14,799 nucleotides of DNA from Anaerolineae bacterium (GTDB lineage Bacteria; Chloroflexota; Anaerolineae; Anaerolineales; Villigracilaceae), in the NCBI GenBank assembly GCA_017303735.1, contig JAFLCF010000111.1, forward strand, positions 1 through 14,799. Direction: 5' to 3'. Position 1 is the first letter of the stretch, and each line of letters opens with the position of its first letter. This document shows, piece after piece, positions 1 through 7,074 of this stretch. Made by a program: the position numbers and the translations under genes. The notes below the pieces were generated by a model. The model did no database searches. It was given only the letters and a program-made list of their open reading frames with translations, and had not been told where the DNA came from.

Positions 1-574
1 CTACCATGTCGGTGATGACCATGCCAGGTTGAATCAAACCCGTTTTGACGGGTGAGTTCTTCAACTCGGCAGCGAAAGACCTGCCCATGAAAGCGATCGC
101 CGCCTTGGTCATGCCATACAGCGTGATCCCTTCGCGGACATTTCCATTCGAGCCGAAGCCTTCAAAGTTATAGATAAAGCCGCCGCCTTGTGCCAGCATG
201 CCGTTGTATGCCGTGCGGGTTCCGTATAACGAACCCAGCACGTTCGACTTAACCACCGTCTCCACAACATCATTTGGCAGCTCCCATAAATTACGTTGCT
301 GATGTGCCACGCCTGCGTTGTTGATCCAGATATCCACACGCCCAAATTTTTCTTTAGCGAAGTTAAATAAGCGTTCGTGATCTTCAAGTTTGGTGACATC
401 GCACAAACAGCCCGCGACATTGTCCTTGTGCGTTGTGGACAACTTCGCGACTGCCTGGTTCAGCACATCTTGCTTGCGCCCGCTGACGACGACCTTGTGT
501 CCGCGTTTGAGAAATTCTTCGGCGAGACCAAATCCGATTCCTTTGGTGGAGCCTGTGATGACGATTGTTTTCAT
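1..574 (-). CDS. SDR-family oxidoreductase, chlorophyll b reductase (NYC1/NOL)-like, partial (3' end outside window)
   Basis: The first 191 residues are present; the gene runs off the left edge with no stop. It is a classical NAD(P)-binding Rossmann SDR. The nucleotide motif TGSTKGIG is at residues 7-14, NNAG at 85-88, and the YxxxK pair is Y153/K157. The usual catalytic 'SS' about 13 residues before the Tyr is replaced: the strand reads IYNFEGFGSNG (134-144), so the candidate Ser is S142, 11 residues before Y153. As I recall, NYC1/NOL chlorophyll b reductases carry the same arrangement (FNMDGAGS). ATG at 574 is preceded by GAGGTG. It is the most downstream gene seen of the operon, after a 136-base gap holding two palindromic repeats. 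SDR membership is certain; the substrate (a 7-formyl tetrapyrrole) is inferred from the loop and the neighbours. It could be any other ketone or aldehyde reductase. Confidence 0.85.
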   Translation of the reverse strand, partial: MKTIVITGSTKGIGFGLAEEFLKRGHKVVVSGRKQDVLNQAVAKLSTTHKDNVAGCLCDVTKLEDHERLFNFAKEKFGRVDIWINNAGVAHQQRNLWELPNDVVETVVKSNVLGSLYGTRTAYNGMLAQGGGFIYNFEGFGSNGNVREGITLYGMTKAAIAFMGRSFAAELKNSPVKTGLIQPGMVITDMV

Positions 575-583
575 ATACACCTC

Positions 584-630
584 GGTGGTCGAGTAGGGCG
601 GGTGATTGTCCCGCCCGTATCGAGACCACC
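584..630. repeat. Palindromic intergenic repeat (type C, copy 1)
   Basis: GGTGGTC at 584-590 pairs with GACCACC at 624-630, and GGGCGGG pairs with CCCGCCC around the loop. The core GAGTAG...CGTATCGA is shared with the copy at 675-719, which lies in opposite orientation. It sits just upstream of the SDR ribosome binding site. It could form a stable hairpin in the operon transcript. Confidence 0.8.
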
Positions 631-674
631 AGTTTCTAGTAATTTCTCAATAACAAAAGTTGCTTTGCTTACCT

Positions 675-719
675 GCTGGTTTCGATACGCTCGCAACGAA
701 CGCTCGCTACTCAACCAGC
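675..719. repeat. Palindromic intergenic repeat (type C, copy 2) overlapping a stop codon
   Basis: GCTGGT at 675-680 pairs with ACCAGC at 714-719. Read on the minus strand it has the form GGTTGAGTAGCGAGCG...CGTATCGAAACC, a type of dispersed palindrome I recall from several bacterial genomes. It overlaps the end of the lipocalin-like gene at 711-1652: its last two codons (Ala, Gly) and TGA stop lie inside the repeat. Confidence 0.8.
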
Positions 720-1652
720 GGATTCCTTCCAATTCAAAACTCCAAACGTCGTGTACTGCATTCGGTCAGACTTCATAAACTGCCAGACCACGCTCATGCT
801 GAAGTTATCGTCAATGATGAACTCACGTCCTTTGATTTTCAACGACTCACCATAAAAATGCTGTGACGTGTACAACGCGCGTCCATAGCCCATCGAGTTA
901 CCAAATACATCGGGACCTTCAAAGTAATGTTTGGCATGATTGCGATAACGCTTGAAGGTGTACTTCTTGTTGAAGACACCTGAAATTTCTACGGTCATTT
1001 CTGCACGAAGTAAGTCCAGCGGCTTGTAATCAATGTGGACTTTATTCACCCCAATCTGCTTCTGGTCTGCCCCACAAACGATCATCTCACCGTCCCATGC
1101 GCCAGACTTCTTGGAAGGCAAAATGTGCGGCTTGCGTCCGTTGACGCGTTCTTCTTCGCAATGGGCGTCAATGCGGGCTTTGGTTTCAGGGTTGGAGTGG
1201 TAATCAAAGGCAACCTTGTAAATGCCGTTGAAGACTGTGAACAAGGTTGGACCATCATAGATCAACGATGAATAGACTTGTGTTTCACCATCAGGCAAAA
1301 TGTGAACCATCGTGCGCAAGTCGCCTGTCCAACCTGGGGAATAGTAATGCGCATCCACGAGAGTCCCATACGGATGACCCGCGCCGATGAAGTCGGGACC
1401 CAGATAGATACGATCCTGGTCACTGTCTATCACGCCGAAGGAAAAAATATCCGACACTTCAAGGCGCGGAAGCAACTCATTCGCGCCTTCTTGAATCTTT
1501 GTGTTCATCATGTAAGTTGTCTGTCCATCCTTGAACACGGACGAACGATAGACCTTGTTGTAACCAGAGTGATTACCATGCACATCGAAAATGGACGGCA
1601 GTCCATGCCATTCGCCTTCGATCTTTTGCTGCCAGCTTGAAGGTTGAGTCAT
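711..1652 (-). CDS. Two-domain lipocalin-like protein of unknown function
   Basis: 313 residues, no signal peptide or membrane segment seen. Two lipocalin-style starts are visible: G-x-W at residues 13-15 (EGEWHG) and again at 184-186 (SGAWDG), each followed by alternating beta-strand-like sequence. This suggests a tandem of two beta-barrel domains, as in cyanobacterial DUF3598 proteins, to which it may be distantly related. ATG at 1652 was chosen over an upstream in-frame ATG at 1700 because AAAAGGAA lies 5 bases before it and the extra 16 residues would be translated from a palindromic repeat. It follows an RCCR-like gene and precedes the SDR. A role in binding a pigment or open-chain tetrapyrrole is inferred from fold and context only. 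The final codons and stop lie in a repeat. Confidence 0.75.
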   Translation of the reverse strand: MTQPSSWQQKIEGEWHGLPSIFDVHGNHSGYNKVYRSSVFKDGQTTYMMNTKIQEGANELLPRLEVSDIFSFGVIDSDQDRIYLGPDFIGAGHPYGTLVDAHYYSPGWTGDLRTMVHILPDGETQVYSSLIYDGPTLFTVFNGIYKVAFDYHSNPETKARIDAHCEEERVNGRKPHILPSKKSGAWDGEMIVCGADQKQIGVNKVHIDYKPLDLLRAEMTVEISGVFNKKYTFKRYRNHAKHYFEGPDVFGNSMGYGRALYTSQHFYGESLKIKGREFIIDDNFSMSVVWQFMKSDRMQYTTFGVLNWKESAG

Positions 1653-1665
1653 AAAATTCCTTTTC

Positions 1666-1735
1666 ACCGCAAAGAGCGCTAAGTTCGCGAAGAAAAACAA
1701 AAGAATTTCTTTGCGTTCTTCGCGTGCTTAGCGGT
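1666..1735. repeat. Palindromic intergenic repeat (type D)
   Basis: The left arm begins ACCGCAAAGAGCGCTAAG and the right arm, reverse complemented, begins ACCGCTAAGCACGCGAAG; both run on to GAAGAA/CGCAAAGAAA-like sequence, giving an imperfect 30-base stem around a short AAAAG-rich loop. It fills the gap between the RCCR/bilin-reductase-like gene and the following lipocalin-like gene. Its edge touches the TAA stop at 1735-1737. Confidence 0.75.
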
Positions 1736-2457
1736 TAGATAGTTTCCACGTCCTGATTTTTCAAAACCTCACGCAATTTCGCACCCGTCTCTGCGCCGAC
1801 GAGCCGTTCCACCTGCGCCCAGACCTTGTCCACTTCGGGGTCGAAGATGGCATCCCGATTGAGTTGGTCGCGAGCGGCGAAATCGCCAGTGGGAATTGCA
1901 TCCGCAGGCACGCCCTTTTCAACGAGATGGAACCAATGCTCCAAATAGCCATTCACAGGCGTTTGAATCTGCTCGAACGCGGATTCGCTTGCACGATACG
2001 CCAACATCCACGGGGACATGAGGGCGTATTGCTTGGGTCCCAGTTGGGCGGGGGTGAGACCTTCGATCTTCTTGGCTTCATCAAAGATGGGAGTCAAGTT
2101 ATCGAACACGGCATTAAGATATTTGAGGTTCGCGCCCAAGTCTGCGCGTGGGATCAAGTCCAGATGAAAAGCGAAGTACGGACCTGCCATGACCGAGTCC
2201 AATGTGAAGTGCGGGATATGGCTTTCAGGTTTGGTGAAGGCGAAGATCATGTGCGAGTCGAGTCCGATGGGCGGGACAACCAAGCCGATATAGACCATCT
2301 TATGCACCGCATCTCCGCTAAACAAACGGACAGAGCCAACGGGAGCAGGGCTCATCGGTGAGGAAAGGCTCATATATGGCGACCCAACTTCGGTGAGTCC
2401 GAAGCGGGTTTTTATCTTCTCTAAAGTGCCAAGCGAAAGTTGTTGAGGTAGTGACAT
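1735..2457 (-). CDS. RCCR / ferredoxin-dependent bilin reductase-like protein (paralogue 1)
   Basis: 240 residues. The centre reads PHFTLD (82-87), then HLDLIPRADL (98-107), then KYLNAVFDNL, the same order as the second paralogue at 4549-5364 and as I recall for plant RCCR (PNFLVEL..DLPHRKDL..PDYLKEYY). The acidic residue D87 falls where RCCR has Glu and bilin reductases have a substrate-protonating Asp. The tail has RDQLNRDAIFDPEVD, also like the paralogue. Such enzymes reduce open-chain tetrapyrroles using ferredoxin, without a bound cofactor. ATG at 2457 is taken over in-frame TTG/GTG codons at 2463 and 2460, because GGAG lies 7 bases upstream. It directly follows the Rieske oxygenase gene. 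The substrate is unproven; family placement was by eye. Confidence 0.65.
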   Translation of the reverse strand: MSLPQQLSLGTLEKIKTRFGLTEVGSPYMSLSSPMSPAPVGSVRLFSGDAVHKMVYIGLVVPPIGLDSHMIFAFTKPESHIPHFTLDSVMAGPYFAFHLDLIPRADLGANLKYLNAVFDNLTPIFDEAKKIEGLTPAQLGPKQYALMSPWMLAYRASESAFEQIQTPVNGYLEHWFHLVEKGVPADAIPTGDFAARDQLNRDAIFDPEVDKVWAQVERLVGAETGAKLREVLKNQDVETI

Positions 2458-2459
2458 CA

Positions 2460-2486
2460 CCAATCTCCAATATCTAATCTCTAATC
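2460..2486 (-). repeat. AT-rich intergenic repeat (type A, copy 1)
   Basis: On the minus strand it contains GATTAGAGATTAG followed by ATTGGAGATTGG. The second part is shared with the copy at 10309-10338. It contains the TAG stop of the Rieske gene (2481-2483) and supplies the GGAG ribosome binding site of the downstream gene. Its orientation is opposite to the other three copies. Confidence 0.65.
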
Positions 2487-3611
2487 ATCGCTCTTTTTTG
2501 CTTCCACCGTCGGTACTTCGTTCAACACCCATGCCTTGGCGAGTTCGGGAACTTCCTTACGCGCAGGTGAGGGAATAACCACCGCATGTTGGCGACCGTA
2601 TTCTTTTTTGATGCGGTGAACATCGATCTGCCAGCCCATGTCGATGTACTTTTTGCGCATCTTGCGATAGGCGATCTGAATGCCGTCGCTCTTCACCGAA
2701 AGTTCCGCGCCAATGTCGTAGGGCAAAAGTTCGGGGCGCTGCGAAAGTACGATGGGATAATCTTGATTGAAGATCTTCAACACACGCTTGAGCGCATCGC
2801 CGTCTGCCCAATTGCCTTTGAAGAAGGTGCGCAGCTGAGTCCATTTGGTGATGGTTTTGTATTCGTTGACAGGCACATGGAAGTTAAACAGGATCATCTG
2901 ACCCATCGGCAGATTCACTTCGAGCAGGGTCATGCAGGGCATCCAGAAACCCGCACGGGTTTTCACGCCAGGGCGGTCTTCTTTATAGAGGCGACCCCAA
3001 ATGCCCTTAATGTTTTTCTTGGGCGGCTTGAGCGTCACCGTCATCGTCGCACCAATCGGCGGATGTTCTTCGATATCGTAATCAGGCACATCGGGTTCTT
3101 CACGGTTACCAAATGCACCGCCGTGTACGAAAGGTGCATGCGCGGCATCCATGCTGTTTTCAAGCGCGCGTTCATAGTAAACGGGCCATTCAAATGTGCC
3201 GCGAACCACCTTGAATTGCGGGTCATCAAAATATGGAAGCTCAGGCAAAGGCGGACGTTCCGATTCAGGGAGATCACCAAGGAATGCCCAGATGTAGCCA
3301 TACTTTTCCACGGTCGGGTATGAATCAACACGCGCCTTCTTCGGCACAGGCAGGTCGGGGTGCGCAGGGATCTTCACGCAAGAACCATCCGCTTTGTATT
3401 CCCAGCCATGGTACGGGCACACAATGCAATCGCCTTGCATCCAGCCATCTGAAAGCGCCCCACCGCGATGAACGCACAAGTCGCTCAATACATGCGCCAC
3501 GCCATCCGGCGTGCGATACAAAACGAACTCCTGCTCCAACGCCGTCACACGGATCGGTTTTTTCTCTACAACGTGCGAAAATTCCAACGGCCACCAAAAG
3601 TTCTTTAGCAT
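2481..3611 (-). CDS. Rieske non-heme iron oxygenase, pheophorbide a oxygenase (PAO)-like
   Basis: 376 residues, soluble. The Rieske [2Fe-2S] site is C46-x-H48 and C65-x2-H68 with the standard 16-residue spacing. The mononuclear iron site follows as ENSMDAAHAPFVH, with D155, H158 and H163 in the D-x2-H-x4-H form. The C-terminal part (IFNQDYPIVLSQRPELLP) is typical of VanA/PAO-type oxygenases. Enzymes of this group use O2 and electrons from a reductase or ferredoxin; plant PAO opens the chlorin ring of pheophorbide a. Unlike plant PAO, no C-terminal membrane helix is seen. ATG at 3611 has an excellent AAAGGAG 7 bases upstream, 9 bases after the hydrolase stop. Between a chlorophyllase-like gene and RCCR-like genes, a ring-opening role is the best inference. 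O-demethylation of an aromatic compound is the main alternative. No partner reductase is in the window. Confidence 0.9.
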   Translation of the reverse strand: MLKNFWWPLEFSHVVEKKPIRVTALEQEFVLYRTPDGVAHVLSDLCVHRGGALSDGWMQGDCIVCPYHGWEYKADGSCVKIPAHPDLPVPKKARVDSYPTVEKYGYIWAFLGDLPESERPPLPELPYFDDPQFKVVRGTFEWPVYYERALENSMDAAHAPFVHGGAFGNREEPDVPDYDIEEHPPIGATMTVTLKPPKKNIKGIWGRLYKEDRPGVKTRAGFWMPCMTLLEVNLPMGQMILFNFHVPVNEYKTITKWTQLRTFFKGNWADGDALKRVLKIFNQDYPIVLSQRPELLPYDIGAELSVKSDGIQIAYRKMRKKYIDMGWQIDVHRIKKEYGRQHAVVIPSPARKEVPELAKAWVLNEVPTVEAKKSDD

Positions 3612-3622
3612 GGTTCTCTCCT

Positions 3623-4552
3623 TTATTTTTTGCGAATGACAGTCTTCTCTGTCTTTAATTCCGATTTCGTAATGAACGCCAACACAAGCCCCACGATCTG
3701 CTCGCGCACTTCCTCTGCAGGTCTTGTCATTTCCATATCTAAAAAGAAGCGACCAGTTGTTTCGTCCAATGGATGCGCGATGGCAAAATGATTCGCACCC
3801 TGCAAGAGGACGTCATACGCCTCTTCCCCCGCCGACGGTTGACACGCTTCATCGAACGTTTTCTCCACTGGATCTTGACTCTGCCCCTCCGCCCCATAGC
3901 GGACTCGGCTCGCCGCGATCACACCATCTCGATCACCGCGCAATAACATCACCGACTTGCTGCCTACATTCAAGATCGTATTCGGCGCAAACCCTAGCAT
4001 GGTCGAAGCCATGGTGTGCCCCGCATACGCAAAGACCGCCTTCACCTGCGCAAAGAATTGCGCATTCTGCAAAGCGACTGTTCCGCCTGCGGAATGTCCG
4101 CCAAGGATGATGTGATTCAAATCCATTGACTGATACAACGCACTTTTCTCATCATCATTCAACTGTTTTAGCGAATCAAGAATCGGTTGAACCGCTGGGC
4201 AGGTTGCGCCGCTACCATAGGTATCTGGCTTGACCTTCGATAGATCAATCGCGGGTGTCAGCCCGATCATACCAGGCAAGGTCTCTGCTACATGGGTGTA
4301 CATCACCGTCACGATATTGGCTTCCGCCAGTTTCACCGCCAGCCAGTGATAACTCTCGATACCCACATTGATTCCATTGAAGAAAATCACCACAGTCATC
4401 GGCGCGGACGTTTTATCCGCAGGAATCACTCCACTCATCCGCTCGGCATCGCTGTTGGTCGGCGCGGCGGGATAGTAGACTTTCAAATGCAACACGTTAT
4501 ACGGTGCATTTGCGTTGGGTAAAGTGGTGGCGTGGAAGAGAGCTCGAATCAC
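3623..4552 (-). CDS. Alpha/beta hydrolase, chlorophyllase-like
   Basis: 309 residues. The nucleophile elbow GGHSAGG (residues 151-157, Ser154) matches the GHSxGG lipase motif of chlorophyllases. The oxyanion strand is VVIFFNG (54-60). Likely triad partners are an Asp in LLRGDRDG (203-210) and His255 in GANHFAIAHP. Chlorophyllases remove the phytol ester from chlorophyll; related hydrolases cut other esters. The start is GTG at 4552, overlapping the TGA of the upstream gene as GTGA, with AGGAG 7 bases before it; an in-frame ATG at 4594 would overlap the upstream gene by 46 bases and lacks that site. Translational coupling with the RCCR-like gene is expected. The hydrolase fold is certain; dephytylation is inferred from the motif and neighbours. 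No signal peptide seen. Confidence 0.85.
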   Translation of the reverse strand: MIRALFHATTLPNANAPYNVLHLKVYYPAAPTNSDAERMSGVIPADKTSAPMTVVIFFNGINVGIESYHWLAVKLAEANIVTVMYTHVAETLPGMIGLTPAIDLSKVKPDTYGSGATCPAVQPILDSLKQLNDDEKSALYQSMDLNHIILGGHSAGGTVALQNAQFFAQVKAVFAYAGHTMASTMLGFAPNTILNVGSKSVMLLRGDRDGVIAASRVRYGAEGQSQDPVEKTFDEACQPSAGEEAYDVLLQGANHFAIAHPLDETTGRFFLDMEMTRPAEEVREQIVGLVLAFITKSELKTEKTVIRKK

Positions 4553-5364
4553 GCAGTTTCTCCTGCACGTGGAAGTTGACGATCTCCACCCCACAAACCA
4601 CGCACTAAACGATTTGCCATCGGTTCGCCAAACAACTTCGCGCCGATGGGATTTGCCGGGTCACGTTCTGCGATCGCACGGCGGATGTGCAAGTCACGCG
4701 CAGCAAGAGCGGCTTGTTCTTCTGCAGGGACAGTTTCCGCTTCGTCCACATACTTCAACCAACGGTCGAGCATCTCATGCGAGAGATCGCGCAACATACC
4801 CACCATTTCCTGGGTCGGCTTGGTGAGGTAGACATACCCGGTCTGCGAAACGGATTGGCGCATGTACAGGGTCTTGCTCACGAACGGTGAGAAGCGCGGG
4901 TCATTGCGCAGTTTGAGGTAACTCTCATTAACTGGCTCATAATAGCGGTCGAGATATTCGAGGTCAGACATAATGTCCACGCGTGGAATGTAATCGATGT
5001 AGAAAAAGATATCGGGCATGGTACCCATTGCCATTCCGAAATGAGGCGCACGGATGTGAGGTCCCAGCCAGATGGTTAGATGCATGTTGGTAAATGACTG
5101 CGTAGGAATCCCAATATAGGAATGAACCATCCAGTCAATTTCTTTGCCTGCAAATGCGCTGAGCAATCCCTTTGCTTTGCCGTCTACCGATTGATACGGC
5201 TGCAAATCCGCAACCGATGGATCGGGCGCAAGTTCGAAGCGTGCATCCACCTTGGCACACAGTTCGCCCATGATGCCCCACAACTGCTCGAAAATTTGGG
5301 AGCGGTCTTGGGTGGGATTTTCATCGAGCAATTCAAAGAGCGTTTTGACGGTGGATGTGGTCAT
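4549..5364 (-). CDS. Red chlorophyll catabolite reductase (RCCR)-like protein (paralogue 2)
   Basis: 271 residues. It follows plant RCCR, as I remember it, block by block: WMVHSYIGIP (78-87; plant SWVHSKIP), RAPHF (105-109; plant KAPNF), DYIPRVDI (124-131; plant DLPHRKDL), a LEYLDRYYEP segment (135-144; plant PDYLKEYY), FSPFVSKTLYMRQ (158-170; plant NPYVSPSLFVRS), and a tail with RDLHIRRAI...KLFGEPMANRLV (plant RDKSFRRKSI...RMFGEEVSSRVV). RCCR reduces the red open-chain product of PAO using ferredoxin. The position of the plant pocket Glu appears to be Ala112, so activity may differ from plants; paralogue 1 has Asp there. ATG abuts the upstream stop (TAAATG) with GAGGAAA before it. This is the strongest single pointer to tetrapyrrole breakdown in the window. 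Confidence 0.75.
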   Translation of the reverse strand: MTTSTVKTLFELLDENPTQDRSQIFEQLWGIMGELCAKVDARFELAPDPSVADLQPYQSVDGKAKGLLSAFAGKEIDWMVHSYIGIPTQSFTNMHLTIWLGPHIRAPHFGMAMGTMPDIFFYIDYIPRVDIMSDLEYLDRYYEPVNESYLKLRNDPRFSPFVSKTLYMRQSVSQTGYVYLTKPTQEMVGMLRDLSHEMLDRWLKYVDEAETVPAEEQAALAARDLHIRRAIAERDPANPIGAKLFGEPMANRLVRGLWGGDRQLPRAGETA

Positions 5365-6141
5365 TTATTTTTTCCTCAAGACATAGCCATGCACATGACT
5401 CAACTTCTCATCGCGAAACCACTTCGCCAGACCCGCAATCGAATTGCTGAAATGGTCAGTCACCTCGATCAAAGAAACGGTCAACCCGGGTGAAGCGACA
5501 GCCTCGATCTCCAACAGATTGCCATATCGTTTTTCACGCCCGCGAAAACCGTCTTTTTCCGTGAAGGTATATTCGTTCGTTGTGATGGACGTCGTTTCCA
5601 TCAACTCGCCATCCGGCGACACCATAAAACGCTCGCCTTGATAACTTCCTGAAACGCTTCCCTCTGTCATCACAGGATAGCCTTCCTCTTCCGGCACACC
5701 CACACCGACGATGGTCGCAACTTCTTCGTTTGCATTGAAAAACTTTCCACCGGTGACTTGTCTGTTTGGGTTGACCAGCATCGAAAATGATGTGAAGTTA
5801 TAGCCGAAGCGAGTCCACATGCCGCGCGCGGTCAGAACGCCGTCGCGCCATGAGAAACCGCCCCCCACCACATCCTCGCCAAGATAGTGACGGGCTTTGC
5901 CAACGACCTTCAAATCAAAAATAAATTCGCCCACACGTCTGTTCATGATCTCAACAACGGATTTTGCTTGTTCCGAGATTCCATCCGCAACTTTGACAGG
6001 CTCACAAATTTGAATGACACGGATCACATCTCCCTGCGGCTGGAGTTTGCGGCGTTGATGAATCACACCCGCATACTCACCCGCTGGGGTGTAAACGTAT
6101 TCACTAACGAGCCAGTCACCGAGGAAGGAAGGTTGATTCAC
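5365..6141 (-). CDS. Lipocalin-like protein of unknown function
   Basis: 258 residues. It opens with SFLGDWLVSEYVY, a lipocalin-type G-x-W at 8-10, followed by strand-rich sequence; a glycine-rich turn (VVGGGFSW) and a long beta-rich second half may form a second barrel without a clear G-x-W. No signal peptide or membrane segment. The start is GTG at 6141, overlapping the TGA of the upstream lipocalin-like gene as GTGA, so the two are probably translationally coupled. The stop TAA abuts the ATG of the RCCR-like gene. The tight coupling of two barrel proteins and an RCCR-like enzyme suggests they act on the same ligand or form a complex; this is inference. I do not recognise a named family with certainty. 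Confidence 0.75.
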   Translation of the reverse strand: MNQPSFLGDWLVSEYVYTPAGEYAGVIHQRRKLQPQGDVIRVIQICEPVKVADGISEQAKSVVEIMNRRVGEFIFDLKVVGKARHYLGEDVVGGGFSWRDGVLTARGMWTRFGYNFTSFSMLVNPNRQVTGGKFFNANEEVATIVGVGVPEEEGYPVMTEGSVSGSYQGERFMVSPDGELMETTSITTNEYTFTEKDGFRGREKRYGNLLEIEAVASPGLTVSLIEVTDHFSNSIAGLAKWFRDEKLSHVHGYVLRKK

Positions 6142-7046
6142 GCTGGTTCAAACTCCATCACGCCAAACTGTGACCCGACTCTCTGTCCGCCGCGATACCA
6201 ATGTTGTACAACGGCTTTGCGTTTGCCATCCAAAGTCACCACTTCGCGCCGCCAGCAACGCATGTGGGCTTCGCGATGATAGAACTGTCCGCTCAGGGCA
6301 CGACCGCCGCTGAGAGAATAACTGCCAACGATCTCAGAATCGTCCGTTGCCCATGCCTGCCATTGATTCGTGACCAGTGACATCTTGCGGACTTCAGGTC
6401 CGAATGCGCCGCCTTCAATGCGTAGACCGATCATGCCTTCTTTGATGGGCGTGATGGTTTCTTCATAGAGTTTCTTGCCGAGAGGTTTTCTCTCGCCGTC
6501 CAACGCGGAGAGTTCACCGCTCCAACGCCCTGGGCGATGAAGCAAAATTTCGCCGCGTCCGGAGGTGGGATCATCCTGCAAGTCGTAGTGTGTGCCGCTG
6601 ACCACGGTCGGTTGCGGGACAGGGGTATCTTCGGGAACGCGGTCATTTTGTCCGACGACCACGTACATCATGTGTTCGCCGCGCGACATCTGCGCGAGCG
6701 AGAGTTGCAAATTTCCATCCACGATCATCAAAAAGAAACGTTGGCTCAACCCAAGCGCTGACCAGTAGGCATTCGCGTCTACAAGATTTTCGCTGAGTGT
6801 TTCAGCGTAGCCGATGTTGGCTGGACCCTCATACAAGCGATGATCTTCTTTCTGTTGAATGAAGTAATGTCCGCTGTGCTTGAAGGGACCAACGAAAGAC
6901 ACGTCAATGCGCACACGACCTTCGGGCAGCGATTGCACATTGCGATAGTCCGAGCCGTTGCCGAGGAAGCAGCCTTTGCTATCGAACACTTCGGCATTGC
7001 CTGCCCAGCGTCCGAGTCCTTGGTTGAAGGTGATGGGTTGAGTCAT
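6138..7046 (-). CDS. Two-domain lipocalin-like protein (DUF3598-like organisation)
   Basis: 302 residues with two clear lipocalin-like repeats. Domain 1 starts LGRWAGNAEVFD (11-22, G-x-W at 12-14) and domain 2 starts PGRWSGELSALD (172-183, G-x-W at 173-175). Each is followed by a 'KxLG' turn and beta-rich sequence, so the gene arose by internal duplication. The organisation resembles cyanobacterial DUF3598 proteins, relatives of bilin-handling lipocalins. Domain 1 also carries several aromatic residues (NAYWSALGLSQRFF) that could line a pocket. The ATG at 7046 has no recognisable Shine-Dalgarno, because an AT-rich repeat fills the gap to the upstream stop. Its stop overlaps the next gene (GTGA). 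Function is unknown; pigment binding is a hypothesis. Confidence 0.75.
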   Translation of the reverse strand: MTQPITFNQGLGRWAGNAEVFDSKGCFLGNGSDYRNVQSLPEGRVRIDVSFVGPFKHSGHYFIQQKEDHRLYEGPANIGYAETLSENLVDANAYWSALGLSQRFFLMIVDGNLQLSLAQMSRGEHMMYVVVGQNDRVPEDTPVPQPTVVSGTHYDLQDDPTSGRGEILLHRPGRWSGELSALDGERKPLGKKLYEETITPIKEGMIGLRIEGGAFGPEVRKMSLVTNQWQAWATDDSEIVGSYSLSGGRALSGQFYHREAHMRCWRREVVTLDGKRKAVVQHWYRGGQRVGSQFGVMEFEPA

Positions 7047-7074
7047 GGTAATTAGTAATTGGTAATTGGAGATT
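7047..7074 (+). repeat. AT-rich intergenic repeat (type A, copy 2)
   Basis: GGTAATTAGTAATTGGTAATTGGAGATTA, made of three loose TAATTGG units and ending in GGAGATTA. It fills the whole gap between the DUF3891 gene and the two-domain lipocalin-like gene, and includes most of the TAA stop at 7073-7075. Similar copies are at 9720-9750 and 10309-10338, with an inverted one at 2460-2486. Confidence 0.7.

Noticed and set aside
109..629. Two short minus-strand frames over the SDR region that might suggest a frameshifted gene
   Set aside because: They are other-frame shadows. The SDR frame from 574 to the left edge is intact and carries all family motifs.
584..630. Rho-independent terminator before the SDR gene
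   Set aside because: GC stem is strong but no T-tract follows on the minus strand, and the sequence matches a dispersed repeat.
1653..1700. N-terminal extension of the lipocalin-like gene to an ATG at 1700
   Set aside because: The extra residues are encoded by the type D palindrome, and a good ribosome binding site precedes the ATG at 1652.
2586..3323. 245-residue plus-strand frame opposite the Rieske gene
   Set aside because: Antisense shadow of a certain Rieske oxygenase gene.
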